A program made the translations under genes and the position numbers. The notes below the pieces were generated by a model. The model had not been told where the DNA came from and did no database searches. It saw only the letters and a list, made by a program, of their open reading frames with translations. A stretch of DNA of 64,000 nucleotides from Micromonospora sp. WMMD882 (GTDB lineage: Bacteria > Actinomycetota > Actinomycetes > Mycobacteriales > Micromonosporaceae): contig NZ_CP114903.1 of the NCBI RefSeq assembly GCF_027497255.1, forward strand, positions 5,394,001 to 5,458,000, written 5' to 3'. Of the stretch, positions 1-8,542 are shown in pieces (position 1 is the stretch's first letter; each line of letters opens with the position of its first letter).

Positions 1-1190
1 CCCTTGCAGAGGTAGTTGCCGGCGGCCAGGGCGGCGTCGTCGAGGTCGTGCGGGTTCTCCACGCCGTCGTTGTCGGCGTCCGCGCCGATCTCCTGCCAGG
101 TGGTCGGGATGAACTGCATCGGGCCGACGGCCCGGTCGTAGGTGGTGTCCCGGTCGAGCTGCCCCCGGTCGGTGTCCATGATCCGCATCCGGCCGCCGTT
201 GCCGTCCAGCGCGTCGCCGCGGATCTCCGGCAGCGCCCGCCCGTCCGGCAGGAGCGTCGCGCCGTTGGCCTGGCCGTGCCGGGACTCCACGTACCCGATC
301 GCGGCGAGCGTCGTCCAGCTCAGCGCGCAGCCCGGGGTGCTCTGGGCGAGCACCAGCTCGGCGTAGCCGTACGCCTGCATGGCGGTCGGGGCGATGCCGA
401 GTTTCGCCCCGGTGCGCTGGGCCCAGTCGGCGAGCGCGTCCGCGGGGCGGCCGGTGGGCGCCGGGGCGGCCAGACCGCCGGCACCGCTCTGGCCGGGCAG
501 CGGTGTGCCGCCCGGCGGCAGACCGACGCCGCCCGGCGGCAGGAGCGTGCCGCCCGGCACGGCGACGCCGGCGGTGGGCCCGGCGGACGGGTCGACGCTG
601 GTGTCCCGGGCGACCGGGCGGGGGTCGCGTCCGGCCGCCGGCACCAGCAGCACGCCGGCCGCCGCGGTGACGGAGACCAGCAGCAGCAGGAAGATCCCGG
701 GTAGGACGAACCGGCCGCTGGGTCGCTTCGACCAGGCCCGGGTGGCCCGGACAGCGCCGGCCGCGGCCTGGCGCGGCGGTACCCGGACGGCGTGCGCGAA
801 CGGCACCCGGTACCGGCGCGACCGTCCTCGCCCCCGCTCCGCCGCCGACCCGGCTTCCGTCTCCGGCCCGGCTTCCGTCTCCGGCGGGGTCGCGGTCTCC
901 GTTTCCGTCTTCGGGCCGGCTTCCGTCTCCGGCGGGGTCGCGGTCCCCGCTTCCGGCGGTGGCGCGGCGTCCTTCGTGGGCGCGGCGTCCGCCGCCGGGG
1001 GTGGCGGGGCGGTCGGGGGTGGCGGGGCGGTCGGGGCGGGCCCCTGACCGGCGGAGTCGGCGGGCTCGGGCGCGCCGCCCACCGGCGCGGGCGGCTTCCC
1101 TGGGGCGTCGTCGGGCGGCGGCACGGCCGGACGCAGCGGCCGAGCTCGCGGGCTGTCTCCTGCGTCCACCACCTGTCGAGTATTACCCAT
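1..1190 (-). CDS. Membrane-anchored lytic murein transglycosylase (3' end outside window)
   Basis: This gene is cut by the window edge, so only the first 396 codons are seen. The ATG at 1190-1188 opens a Pro/Ala/Thr/Glu-rich cytoplasmic stretch of about 160 residues. One membrane helix follows at roughly residues 163-187 (FVLPGIFLLLLVSV...), then a Pro/Gly linker and a soluble transglycosylase domain. The domain shows AAIGYVESRHG near residue 300, whose Glu is the expected catalytic residue, followed by GPMQFIPTTW and DADNDGVENPHDLDDAALAA, typical of the SLT/MltB-like actinobacterial family. Such enzymes cleave peptidoglycan glycan strands outside the membrane. The gene is divergent from the FmdB-like gene with only 38 bp between starts. 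The long disordered N-terminus is unusual for a murein hydrolase. Family assignment is confident; the substrate preference is inferred. Confidence 0.88.
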   Translation of the reverse strand, partial: MGNTRQVVDAGDSPRARPLRPAVPPPDDAPGKPPAPVGGAPEPADSAGQGPAPTAPPPPTAPPPPAADAAPTKDAAPPPEAGTATPPETEAGPKTETETATPPETEAGPETEAGSAAERGRGRSRRYRVPFAHAVRVPPRQAAAGAVRATRAWSKRPSGRFVLPGIFLLLLVSVTAAAGVLLVPAAGRDPRPVARDTSVDPSAGPTAGVAVPGGTLLPPGGVGLPPGGTPLPGQSGAGGLAAPAPTGRPADALADWAQRTGAKLGIAPTAMQAYGYAELVLAQSTPGCALSWTTLAAIGYVESRHGQANGATLLPDGRALPEIRGDALDGNGGRMRIMDTDRGQLDRDTTYDRAVGPMQFIPTTWQEIGADADNDGVENPHDLDDAALAAGNYLCK

Positions 1191-1216
1191 GTCCGCGCGG
1201 TCGTCAGGTCCGGTCG

Positions 1217-1222
1217 TACCCT
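1217..1222 (+). promoter_or_regulatory. Candidate -10 box for a leaderless FmdB-like transcript
   Basis: TACCCT lies six bases before the ATG at 1229, and no Shine-Dalgarno sequence fits between. This spacing is what leaderless actinobacterial transcripts show, with the transcript beginning at or next to the start codon. The call rests on spacing and the TANNNT pattern only. Confidence 0.35.
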
Positions 1223-1228
1223 GGTGGC

Positions 1229-1450
1229 ATGCCCCGGTACGAGTTCCGCTGCCGCGCCTGCGGCGCCACCTTCGAGGTCGACCGGCCGATGGCGCGGGCC
1301 GCCGAGCCGGCTTCCTGCCCTCAGGGCCACCACGACACGGTCAAACTGCTGTCCACTGTCGCGCTGACCGGCCGGGGCGGCTCCGGCCCGGCCGGCGGCG
1401 GTGGCGCGCCCGCCGGAGGTGGTTGCTGCGGCGGTGGTTGCGGCTGCTGA
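1229..1450 (+). CDS. FmdB-family zinc ribbon protein
   Basis: This 73-residue protein begins MPRYEFRCRACGATFEV, the standard FmdB/putative regulatory zinc ribbon start. The first CxxC pair is at residues 8-11 and the second is replaced by SCPQGHH, giving Cys and His ligands. The tail is Gly/Ala-rich and ends in a Cys/Gly cluster (GGCCGGGCGC). Family members are small, of uncertain role, and often proposed to be regulatory or RNA/protein-binding. The start is fixed by conservation of MPxYE/FRC and by the short divergent spacer. The Cys-rich tail could hold a second metal site. Function beyond metal binding is not established. Confidence 0.85.
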   Translation: MPRYEFRCRACGATFEVDRPMARAAEPASCPQGHHDTVKLLSTVALTGRGGSGPAGGGGAPAGGGCCGGGCGC

Positions 1451-1574
1451 CCGCGCGCCCTTGTCGGGCTGTTGCGGTACCTTGCGGTCGATCCGGTCCG
1501 ACCGTTCTCACGATGCGTGACGGCTCCGACATAGGGAAGCATGGCCGGCGACGTCAGGGGCGGAGGTTCCACGC

Positions 1575-4316
1575 ATGTCGCCACGGATCCGCCTCCCGAG
1601 CGGGTGGGTGACCTTCTTGTTCACCGACATCGAGGGCTCCACGCGACTGGCCCGGATGCTCGGCGCCGGCTACCGTGCCGTGCTGCACGAGCACCGTCGG
1701 CTGCTGCGGCACACCCTGACCGCGGCCGACGGCGCGGAGTTGCTCACCGAGGGTGACTCGTTCTTCATCGCGTTCCCCGACGCCGCCGCCGCGGTTACCG
1801 CCTGTCTGGCCGCGCAGCGGGCGCTGGCCGGGCACGAGTGGCCCACCCCGGAGGCGACCCCCCGGGTCCGGATGGGCCTGCACACCGGGTACGCGGAGCC
1901 GCGCGACGGCGAGTACGCCAGCCCGGAGGTGCACCGGGCCGCCCGGATCGCCGCGGCGGCGCACGGCGGTCAGGTGCTCTGCTCGGCGGCGACGGTCCGG
2001 CACGCCGAGCCGCTGCCGGCCGGGGCGTCCCTGCTCGACCTCGGGCTGCACCGGTTGCGCGGGTTCGACGACCGGGAGCGGCTCTACCAGGTGCTCGCGC
2101 CGGGCCTGGAGCGGGAGTTCCCCCGGCCCCGCACGGCCGACGTGGCCCCGCACAACCTGCCCACCCAGGTCACCTCGTTCGTCGGGCGGCACGCCGAGCG
2201 GGTGGAGCTGCGGGAGCTGATGGCGGAGCACCGGCTGGTCACCGTGATCGGCGCGGGCGGGTCGGGCAAGACCCGGCTGGCCGTGGAGCTGTGCGCCGGT
2301 CTGGTGGCGGCGTACCCGGACGGGGTGTGGTTCGTCGACATCGCCACGGTCACCGACCCGGGGCTGGTGCCGTTCGCGGTGGCCGCCGTGTTCGGTCTCC
2401 GTCCGGAGCCGGGCCGGCCGATCCTGGACACCCTGGTCGAGTACGCGGCGACCCGCCGCATGCTGGTCGTGCTGGACACCTGCGACGCCCAGCCGGCCGC
2501 CACCGGCGAGGTGATCGCGCGTCTGCTCACCGGGGCGCGCGCGGTGCGGGTGCTGGCCACCAGCCGGGAGTCGTTCGGGATGCCCGGTGAGGTGGTGTGG
2601 CGGATCCCGCCGCTGTCGGTCGACCCGTCGCCGGGCGGCGGGGAGAGCGACGCGGTGGCCCTGCTGCTGGACCGGACGACGGCCGCCCGGGGTGGCCGGC
2701 GTCCCGGCCCGGCCGAGTCCGCCGACCTGTGCCGGGTGGTGCACCGGCTGGACGGGCTGCCGCTCGCCATCGAGCTGGCCGCCGCCCGGCTGCGGGTGCT
2801 CTCGGCCGGGCAGCTCGCCGAACGCCTGGCCGACGTGCTCGGCGCGTTGGACGCGGGGCGGGACGAGCCGCCGCCGGTGCGCGGCTGGTCGGGCGGGCAG
2901 GAGGAGACCGTCGAGTTGCGCGCCGACCCGGGGCTGGCGGGCGCGGTGACCCGGTCGACGGTGGAGCGGCACGCCACCATGCAGGCCACGGTCACCTGGT
3001 CGTACCGGACGCTGGGCCCCCGCTCGGCCCGGCTGCTGCGGCTGCTGGCGGTCTTCGCCGGCCCGGTGGACCTGCCGGCGGTGGAGTGGCTGCTCGGCGA
3101 GGACCCGTTCGGGTCGCTGTCGGTGCTGGTGGACAAGTCGATGATCCTGGCCGAGCCGAGCGCCTCGGGCAGCACGTACCGGATGCTCGACCCGATCCGC
3201 GCGTACGCGGCCCGCCGGCTGGCCGCGGCCGGCGAGGAGCAGGCCGCCCGGGACCGGCACGTGGCCTGGTGCCGGCACGTGCTGGAGCGGGCGTGCCTGG
3301 GCCCGGACGGGCAGCCGGTGACCCGGTCGTTGTACTCGATCGACCCGCTGGCCGGTGAGTTGCGGGCGGCGCTGCGCTGGTGCGCGACCGGGGGCAGCGC
3401 ACGGGCCGGGCTGCGGCTGGCCGGCGGGCTGGACCTGTGGTGGCGGGAGCGGGGGCTGGCCCGGGAGGGGCGGCTCTGGCTGTTCCGGCTCTACGGGCGG
3501 CTGGCCGAGACCGGGGAGCGGATCCCGGAGGCGGAGCTGGCGGCGGTCTACCACATGCACTCGCTGCACGCCGGCGCGGACGGCGAGTTCGCCGAGGAGT
3601 TGCGGTTCGCGCAGCGGGCCGAGGCGGCGGCCCGGCAGGCCGGGGACGCCGGGCTGCTGGCCCGGGTGCTCGCCGGCCGGGCCGCGCCGCTTGTCGACAT
3701 GGGGCAGTTCGCCGAGGCGGAGCGGGTCTGCCGGGAGGTGATCGACTGGGCCCGGGAGCGGAACGTGGCCGGGGAGGCGCTGCTGGCCGTCTACAGCCTC
3801 GCCGAGCTGCTGTGGCGGCGGCGGGCGTTGGACGAGGCGGCGGACCTGCTCGGCCGGGCCCGGTCGGTGGAGGCGACCCGGCCGGTGGAGCGCGGCCAGC
3901 GTTCGGTGGACATGCTGCTGGGCATGGTGGCGCTGGCCCGGGGGGACCTGGTCGCGGCGCACGAGCATCTCCAGGTGGCGTTGCGGTCCCGGATGCGGCA
4001 CGGCTACCACGGGCGGGCCTGCGACACGGTGCACGCGCTGGCCGTCCGGTGCGCGACCGGCGGTGACCCGTCGACCGCCGCCCGGCTGTTCGGCGCGGCC
4101 CAGGTGACCCGGGCGCGGATGCGGGCCACCCCGGGGTTGTTCGGCGCGTACTGGCTGCGCTGGCAGGCGGAGGTGCGCGGGGCGTTGGGCGACGCGGCCT
4201 TCGACGCGGCGTACGGTGCCGGCGCGGAGCTGGGGTTGGAGGAGGCGGCGGCGTTGGCCATGGCGGTGGAGCACCCGGATCTGTCCCCCGCCTCCTCACG
4301 CTTCACGTCGGGCTGA
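1575..4316 (+). CDS. Class III nucleotide cyclase domain - STAND ATPase - TPR signalling protein
   Basis: This 913-residue multidomain protein starts with a class III cyclase homology domain (residues about 9-175): VTFLFTDIEGST carries the first metal Asp, EGDSFFIAF the second, and VRMGLHTG follows. The usual transition-state Asn-Arg motif reads VHRAARIAAAAHGGQ, so Asn is His, a variant that is common in this cyclase-ATPase family and may lower or alter activity. An NTPase module follows with a P-loop GAGGSGKTR near residue 226, a Walker B-like MLVVLDTCDAQ near 296, and the LPLAIELAAARLR motif typical of NB-ARC/AfsR-type STAND ATPases. Helical TPR-like repeats fill residues about 600-900. There is no LuxR DNA-binding domain. 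The likely role is a signal-gated scaffold that may make a cyclic nucleotide; the ligand is unknown. The ATG at 1575 is favoured because the cyclase domain begins within ten residues. Confidence 0.88.
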   Translation: MSPRIRLPSGWVTFLFTDIEGSTRLARMLGAGYRAVLHEHRRLLRHTLTAADGAELLTEGDSFFIAFPDAAAAVTACLAAQRALAGHEWPTPEATPRVRMGLHTGYAEPRDGEYASPEVHRAARIAAAAHGGQVLCSAATVRHAEPLPAGASLLDLGLHRLRGFDDRERLYQVLAPGLEREFPRPRTADVAPHNLPTQVTSFVGRHAERVELRELMAEHRLVTVIGAGGSGKTRLAVELCAGLVAAYPDGVWFVDIATVTDPGLVPFAVAAVFGLRPEPGRPILDTLVEYAATRRMLVVLDTCDAQPAATGEVIARLLTGARAVRVLATSRESFGMPGEVVWRIPPLSVDPSPGGGESDAVALLLDRTTAARGGRRPGPAESADLCRVVHRLDGLPLAIELAAARLRVLSAGQLAERLADVLGALDAGRDEPPPVRGWSGGQEETVELRADPGLAGAVTRSTVERHATMQATVTWSYRTLGPRSARLLRLLAVFAGPVDLPAVEWLLGEDPFGSLSVLVDKSMILAEPSASGSTYRMLDPIRAYAARRLAAAGEEQAARDRHVAWCRHVLERACLGPDGQPVTRSLYSIDPLAGELRAALRWCATGGSARAGLRLAGGLDLWWRERGLAREGRLWLFRLYGRLAETGERIPEAELAAVYHMHSLHAGADGEFAEELRFAQRAEAAARQAGDAGLLARVLAGRAAPLVDMGQFAEAERVCREVIDWARERNVAGEALLAVYSLAELLWRRRALDEAADLLGRARSVEATRPVERGQRSVDMLLGMVALARGDLVAAHEHLQVALRSRMRHGYHGRACDTVHALAVRCATGGDPSTAARLFGAAQVTRARMRATPGLFGAYWLRWQAEVRGALGDAAFDAAYGAGAELGLEEAAALAMAVEHPDLSPASSRFTSG

Positions 4317-4355
4317 GCCGTCGCGGGCTGAGCCGTCGCGGCCGGGGCGGCGGCG

Positions 4356-4892
4356 TCAGCGCAGGCCGGCCCGCCGCTCGGCGTCGGACTTCAGCTTCGC
4401 GGCCCGGTCCAGGTCGGCCTGGCTGACCGCGGCGACCGTGCCGAACACCTTCACCGCCTGGTAGTACGTCCAGGCCAGGCTGTAGCAGGCCGGGTTGACG
4501 ACGCTGTTGTACGTGGCGCAGACCCGCTTCAGGTCGGCGTAGAAGGCGCTGTCCACCCGGTCCTTGTTGGCGCTGGTGAAGATGCCCATCGCCTTGTGGT
4601 TGCGGTACCCGAAGTCGTGCCGGTGGCAGGACAGGTTGAACGTGAACCCGAGCGGGTTGTCGGGGCTGGACGAGCAGTAGTCGGTGGACCAGTCGAAGCC
4701 GTAGGCCGACCAGGCGCTCTTGTTCAGGCGGGCCGAGTTCCAGGAGTTGTAGCTGCTGGCGCTGGTCTGCGTCCAGGAGGACAGCACGGAGAGTTTCTGG
4801 TCGCGGGTGACCGCGGCGGCGGGTGAGGCCACCCCGAGGAGGGTGAGCAGCGCGAACGTGCTGGCGGCGAGCAGGGTGGTGAGGCGACGCAT
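4356..4892 (-). CDS. Secreted prokaryotic phospholipase A2
   Basis: This 178-residue protein has a signal peptide of about 27 residues (MRRLTTLLAASTFALLTLL...AAAV). The mature part contains SCHRHDFGYRN at residues 88-98, the hallmark of prokaryotic/fungal PLA2 (Pfam Phospholip_A2_3), where His92-Asp93 form the catalytic pair. Cys73, Cys89, Cys126 and Cys137 region residues are spaced for disulfides, as expected for an exported enzyme. It should hydrolyse the sn-2 ester of phospholipids with calcium. A GGAGGAA ribosome binding site precedes the ATG. It converges on the cyclase gene with a 39-bp spacer containing a 16-bp direct duplication (about 4309-4340). No partner gene suggests a specific substrate. 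Confidence 0.92.
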   Translation of the reverse strand: MRRLTTLLAASTFALLTLLGVASPAAAVTRDQKLSVLSSWTQTSASSYNSWNSARLNKSAWSAYGFDWSTDYCSSSPDNPLGFTFNLSCHRHDFGYRNHKAMGIFTSANKDRVDSAFYADLKRVCATYNSVVNPACYSLAWTYYQAVKVFGTVAAVSQADLDRAAKLKSDAERRAGLR

Positions 4893-5024
4893 CGGGGGGT
4901 TCCTCCGGGGGGCGGGAGCGGCTGGTTACCGGCGGGTACCGGTGAGGAACAGTTTTCATCGATCTTGATGAATCGCAGGTGGAGGTGTGGTCAAGTTTCG
5001 ATGTATGCGTCCAAACAGACGAAT

Positions 5025-5054
5025 GCCCCGGAACGGCGGGCGCCGTTCCGGGGC
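5025..5054. terminator. Strong hairpin after the GH10-like gene
   Basis: A perfect 13-bp stem (GCCCCGGAACGGC and its complement) with a 4-base loop ends 18 bp beyond the stop codon of the minus-strand glycosidase gene. It has no T-run, as is usual in actinomycetes. It probably separates this gene from the phospholipase gene downstream. Confidence 0.7.
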
Positions 5055-5072
5055 GTTCCGTGTCGACGCAGG

Positions 5073-6731
5073 TCAGCGCAGCACGCGCGGCGGCCCGGCC
5101 GGGCTCTCGTTGTGCAGCCGGTCCAGGGCGGTCACCACGTAGGTGTAGGCGCGCCCCGGCTCCGCGGTGGTGTCCACCCAGGACTGAGCCCCGCCCGGGG
5201 TGGCCCGGACCGTGCCGACCAGGTGCCTCGCGTCGGCCAGCGCGCAGCCGTCCGGGCGTCCGGCGCCGTCGAGCCGGTAGATCGCGTACGCGGTGGCGGC
5301 GCCGAACGGGCCCACGCCGTCGGCCGGCTGCCGCCAGCTCAGCCGCGCCCCGTCGGCGGTCCGGGTGACCTGGGTGAGCACCGGGAACAGCAGCGGCTTG
5401 GCCGGCAGGTGCGGCATCGCCGGCACCAGCGCCGGCTTCGAGTAGTGCGCGGCGGCGTAGACGTCGGTCGCGCCGAGCCGGTTCGCCCGTACCTGGACGG
5501 CCGAGAAGTGCACGTTGCCGAGCACCTCCGGGTACGACCGGTTCAGCGTCAGGTGGTCGGAGAGCTCGTTCGGGTCCATCCAGTCCGCCCCGTACGCCGG
5601 GTCACCGCTCTTGTAGTCGGCCTGGCCGATGTAGAGCTGCACCCGGGTGCCGCGTACCGTCTCGGCCCACCACGGCGCCAGCCGGGCGTAGTCGGCGGCC
5701 GGGTACTGGCCGATGTACCAGTAGAGCTGCGGCACCACGTAGTCGATCCACTCCTCCTTGACCCATTTCCTGGTGTCGGCGGAGATGATGTCGTACGACT
5801 GGCTGCCGGTGGTGTCCGAGCCGAGCGGGTCGACGGACTTGTTGCGCCAGATGCCGAACGGGCTGACCCCGAACTTCACCCACGGCTTGACCGCCTTGAT
5901 CTTCTCGCCCATCTCCCTGACCAGCAGGTCGATGTTGTCCCGCCGCCAGTCCGCCTTGTCGGTGAAGCCCCGGTTGTGCTGCGCGAAGGTGGCGTCGTCG
6001 GGCACCTGGTGGGTCCCGCTCGGGTACGGGTAGAAGTAGTCGTCGAAGTGCACGCCGTCGATGTTGTACCGCTTGACCGCGTCGAGCATCGCGGTCTGGA
6101 CGAACGCGCGGACCTCGGGCACGCCCGGGTCGTAGTAGAGCCGGCTGCCGGCGACGCCGGCCGGCGGGTACGCGAAGGTCCACCCGGGGTGCTGGCGGGC
6201 CGGGTGGCCCGGGGCCAACTGGGTGAGGTCCGCGCCCGCGCCGCCCGGGGCCGGCATCGACACCCGGTACGGGTTGAACCAGGCGTGGAATTCCAGGTTC
6301 CGCTTGTGCGACTCGGCGACCAGGAAGGCCAGCGGGTTCCAGCCCGGGTCCTGCCCGCGCGTCCCGGTCAGGTACTCCGACCAAGGCTCGTACGGCGACG
6401 GCCAGAACGCGTCGGCGGTCGGCCGGACCTGGACGACCACCGCGTTGTGGTTCAGCCGCTCGGCCAGGTCCAGCCAGCCGCGGTACTCGGCCTGCTGGGC
6501 GGCGATCCGGTCCGGGGCGGTCTGGGACGCCTTGGTCGGCCAGTCGATGTTCACCACCGACGAGATCCACATGGCCCGGAACTGCCGTTTGGGGGTGGCC
6601 GGGTCGGTGGCGCAGGTGGTGGGGTCGGCGGCGGCGGTCGGGTCGGCGGCGGCGGTCGCGGGCGTCGCGGCGACGAGCGCGCCGAGCAGCGCGACGGCCA
6701 GCCCGGCGGCTCTGAGCCGAGGTGCCTTCAT
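5073..6731 (-). CDS. Secreted GH10-like (GHL10) glycosidase with C-terminal FnIII-like domain
   Basis: This 552-residue exported protein has a Sec signal peptide of about 28 residues. Residues about 48-400 match the GHL10/DUF187 glycosyl-hydrolase-like family: KRQFRAMWISSVVNIDWPT, then NAVVVQVRPTADAF, FHAWFNPYRV, DGVHFDDYFYPYP and FGVSPFGIWRN, which are the beta-strand ends of a TIM barrel with acidic residues. Residues about 440-550 (LSWRQPADGVG..., AYTYVVTALDRLHNESPAG) look like a fibronectin type III module. Members are lipoprotein or secreted enzymes thought to act on cell-wall or extracellular glycans; the substrate here is unknown. The gene appears monocistronic, with a strong hairpin downstream. 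Confidence 0.88.
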   Translation of the reverse strand: MKAPRLRAAGLAVALLGALVAATPATAAADPTAAADPTTCATDPATPKRQFRAMWISSVVNIDWPTKASQTAPDRIAAQQAEYRGWLDLAERLNHNAVVVQVRPTADAFWPSPYEPWSEYLTGTRGQDPGWNPLAFLVAESHKRNLEFHAWFNPYRVSMPAPGGAGADLTQLAPGHPARQHPGWTFAYPPAGVAGSRLYYDPGVPEVRAFVQTAMLDAVKRYNIDGVHFDDYFYPYPSGTHQVPDDATFAQHNRGFTDKADWRRDNIDLLVREMGEKIKAVKPWVKFGVSPFGIWRNKSVDPLGSDTTGSQSYDIISADTRKWVKEEWIDYVVPQLYWYIGQYPAADYARLAPWWAETVRGTRVQLYIGQADYKSGDPAYGADWMDPNELSDHLTLNRSYPEVLGNVHFSAVQVRANRLGATDVYAAAHYSKPALVPAMPHLPAKPLLFPVLTQVTRTADGARLSWRQPADGVGPFGAATAYAIYRLDGAGRPDGCALADARHLVGTVRATPGGAQSWVDTTAEPGRAYTYVVTALDRLHNESPAGPPRVLR

Positions 6732-7005
6732 GAGGTGCGTCCCTTCGTGGGGCTCGGCTGGCAGGGGCGTACGGCGGCCGTCGGCAAGATTCGTCGCCAG
6801 CGATACGCCGCCAGAAGGAAATTTTCACACCCGGCCGCCCCGGCGCAAGACCCCGCCGCCGACCGTCGCCCCCGCCCCGCCCTTCCCTGGCGCGCTGTTA
6901 CCGGGCCGATACCCGGAGTGTGGATTGGCGGTCCGACCCGCTGGGTAGCAGCAGCGGTCACCGGCCGCCACGGTGGTGGTCGGCACGGTGGGAGGGGTGA
7001 ACGCG

Positions 7006-8463
7006 GTGTCCGTGCTGCGTACCAAACCGATCAAGGACGTGATAGCCCAGAGCGAGGCGGACGGGACGGACGGCGGTCCCGGTCTGAAGCGCCGCCTCGG
7101 CGCCCGTGACCTCACCGGGTTCGGTATCGGCATCGTCATCGGCACCGGCATCTTCACCCTCACCGGACTGGAGGCCCGGGAACACGCCGGCCCCGGGGTG
7201 GTGCTCTCCTTCGCCATCGCCGGCCTGGTCGCGCTGCTCGCCGCGCTCTGCTACGCCGAGCTGGCCTCCAGCGTCCCGGCCGCCGGCAGCGCCTACACCT
7301 ACGCGTACGCCACCATGGGCGAGATCGTCGCCTGGATCATCGGCTGGGACCTGCTGCTGGAGTTCGCCCTCGGCGCGGCGGTGGTCGCCCGCGGCTGGTC
7401 CGGCTACCTCGCCGAGCTGTTCGACCTGCCCGCCGCCTGGTTCGGCGAGGAGGGCGGCGTGGTCAACCTCGGGGCGATCGGCATCGTGCTGCTGCTCGGC
7501 GTGGTGGCCATCGTCGGGGTGCGCGAGTCGGCCCGGCTGACCAACGTGCTCGTCCTGGTCAAGGTCGCCATCTGCGTCTTCGTGGTGATCGCCGGGGCGT
7601 TCTTCGTGAAGGCCGCCAACCTCACCCCGTTCGTCCCGCCGTCGGAGGAGGCCGGCAGCGGCGAGGGCGGCATCCGGCAACCGGTCACCCAGTTGATCTT
7701 CGGGATGGAGCCTTCGGTGTTCGGTTTCGCCGGGGTGCTCACCGCCGCCGCGGTGGTCTTCTTCGCGTACACCGGCTTCGAGGCGGTGGCGAACCTCGGC
7801 GAGGAGACGAAGAACCCGCGCCGGGACCTGCCGCTCGGCCTGCTCGGCACGCTGGTGATCGCCAGCGTGCTCTACATCGGCGTCTCGCTGGTGCTGGTCG
7901 GCATGGTCCCGTACACCGAGATCGACCGGGGCGCCCCGATCGCCTCGGCGTTCGAGTCGGTCGGCGCGGGGTGGGCGGCGATCCTCGTCTCCATCGCCGC
8001 GGTCGCCGGCCTGACCAGCGTGATCCTGGTCGACCTGGTGGCCATGGGCCGGGTCGGCTTCGCGATCGCCCGGGACGGGCTGATCCCGCCGGCGGTGGCG
8101 AAGGTGCACCCGCGCTGGGGCACCCCGTACCGGATCAGCGCGGTGATGACCGTGGTGGTGGCGCTGCTCGCCGGCTTCCTGCCGCTGACCGCCCTGGCCG
8201 ACCTGGTCAGCATCGGCGCGCTCTGCGCGTTCGTGCTGGTCTCGCTGGCGGTGCCGATCCTGCGTCGGACCCGCCCCGAGCTGGAGCGACCGTTCCGGGT
8301 GCCGTTCTCGCCGGTGCTGCCGGTCGTCTCCGCGCTGGCCTGCCTCTACCTGATGCTCAACCTGTCGGTGGAGACCTGGCTGCGTTTCCTGGCGTGGATG
8401 CTGCTCGGCGCGCTCATCTACTTCGGCTACGGCCACCGTCGCAACCGGCTCGCCCAGCGCTGA
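7006..8463 (+). CDS. APC-superfamily amino acid permease
   Basis: This 485-residue integral membrane protein has about twelve hydrophobic spans. The first helix carries GFGIGIVIGTGIFTLTG, the consensus of cationic amino acid transporter-type permeases, and the region around LCYAELASSVPAAGSAYTY is also diagnostic. The GTG at 7006 is chosen because GGAGGGG sits 8 bases upstream; a GTG 33 bases earlier lacks such a site. The N-terminus (SVLRTKPIKDVIAQSEADG) resembles the cytoplasmic lead of CAT-like permeases, which use a proton or exchange mechanism. The substrate is not predictable from the sequence; cationic amino acids are plausible. It converges on the arabinofuranosidase gene with a shared terminator. 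Confidence 0.9.
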   Translation: MSVLRTKPIKDVIAQSEADGTDGGPGLKRRLGARDLTGFGIGIVIGTGIFTLTGLEAREHAGPGVVLSFAIAGLVALLAALCYAELASSVPAAGSAYTYAYATMGEIVAWIIGWDLLLEFALGAAVVARGWSGYLAELFDLPAAWFGEEGGVVNLGAIGIVLLLGVVAIVGVRESARLTNVLVLVKVAICVFVVIAGAFFVKAANLTPFVPPSEEAGSGEGGIRQPVTQLIFGMEPSVFGFAGVLTAAAVVFFAYTGFEAVANLGEETKNPRRDLPLGLLGTLVIASVLYIGVSLVLVGMVPYTEIDRGAPIASAFESVGAGWAAILVSIAAVAGLTSVILVDLVAMGRVGFAIARDGLIPPAVAKVHPRWGTPYRISAVMTVVVALLAGFLPLTALADLVSIGALCAFVLVSLAVPILRRTRPELERPFRVPFSPVLPVVSALACLYLMLNLSVETWLRFLAWMLLGALIYFGYGHRRNRLAQR

Positions 8464-8473
8464 GGCGGCCCCC

Positions 8474-8511
8474 GGAAGGGTTCCTCTCCCCGACCGGAGA
8501 GGAACCCTTCC
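8474..8511. terminator. Bidirectional terminator, 16-bp perfect stem
   Basis: GGAAGGGTTCCTCTCC and its exact complement flank a six-base loop (CCGACC). The hairpin lies in the 79-bp gap between convergent genes, so it can serve both the permease and the arabinofuranosidase transcripts. The GGAAGGG core recurs near 20953 and 48615. Confidence 0.8.
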
Positions 8512-8542
8512 GAGCGCCCACCGGCGGGCCGTGCGCCAGGGG

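Noticed and set aside
1554..4274. 906-codon open frame antisense to the cyclase-STAND gene
   Set aside because: It is a shadow of the high third-position GC of the plus-strand gene. Its composition is Arg/Pro/Gly/Gln-rich with no family motif, and the plus strand has clear domains.
4309..4340. 16-bp direct duplication GGGCTGAGCCGTCGCG
   Set aside because: It is a two-copy repeat at a gene end without hairpin or coding role; too simple to report as a finding.
4965..7109. 714-codon plus-strand open frame opposite the GH10-like gene
   Set aside because: The minus strand encodes a recognised glycosidase with signal peptide over the same DNA; the plus frame has no motif.
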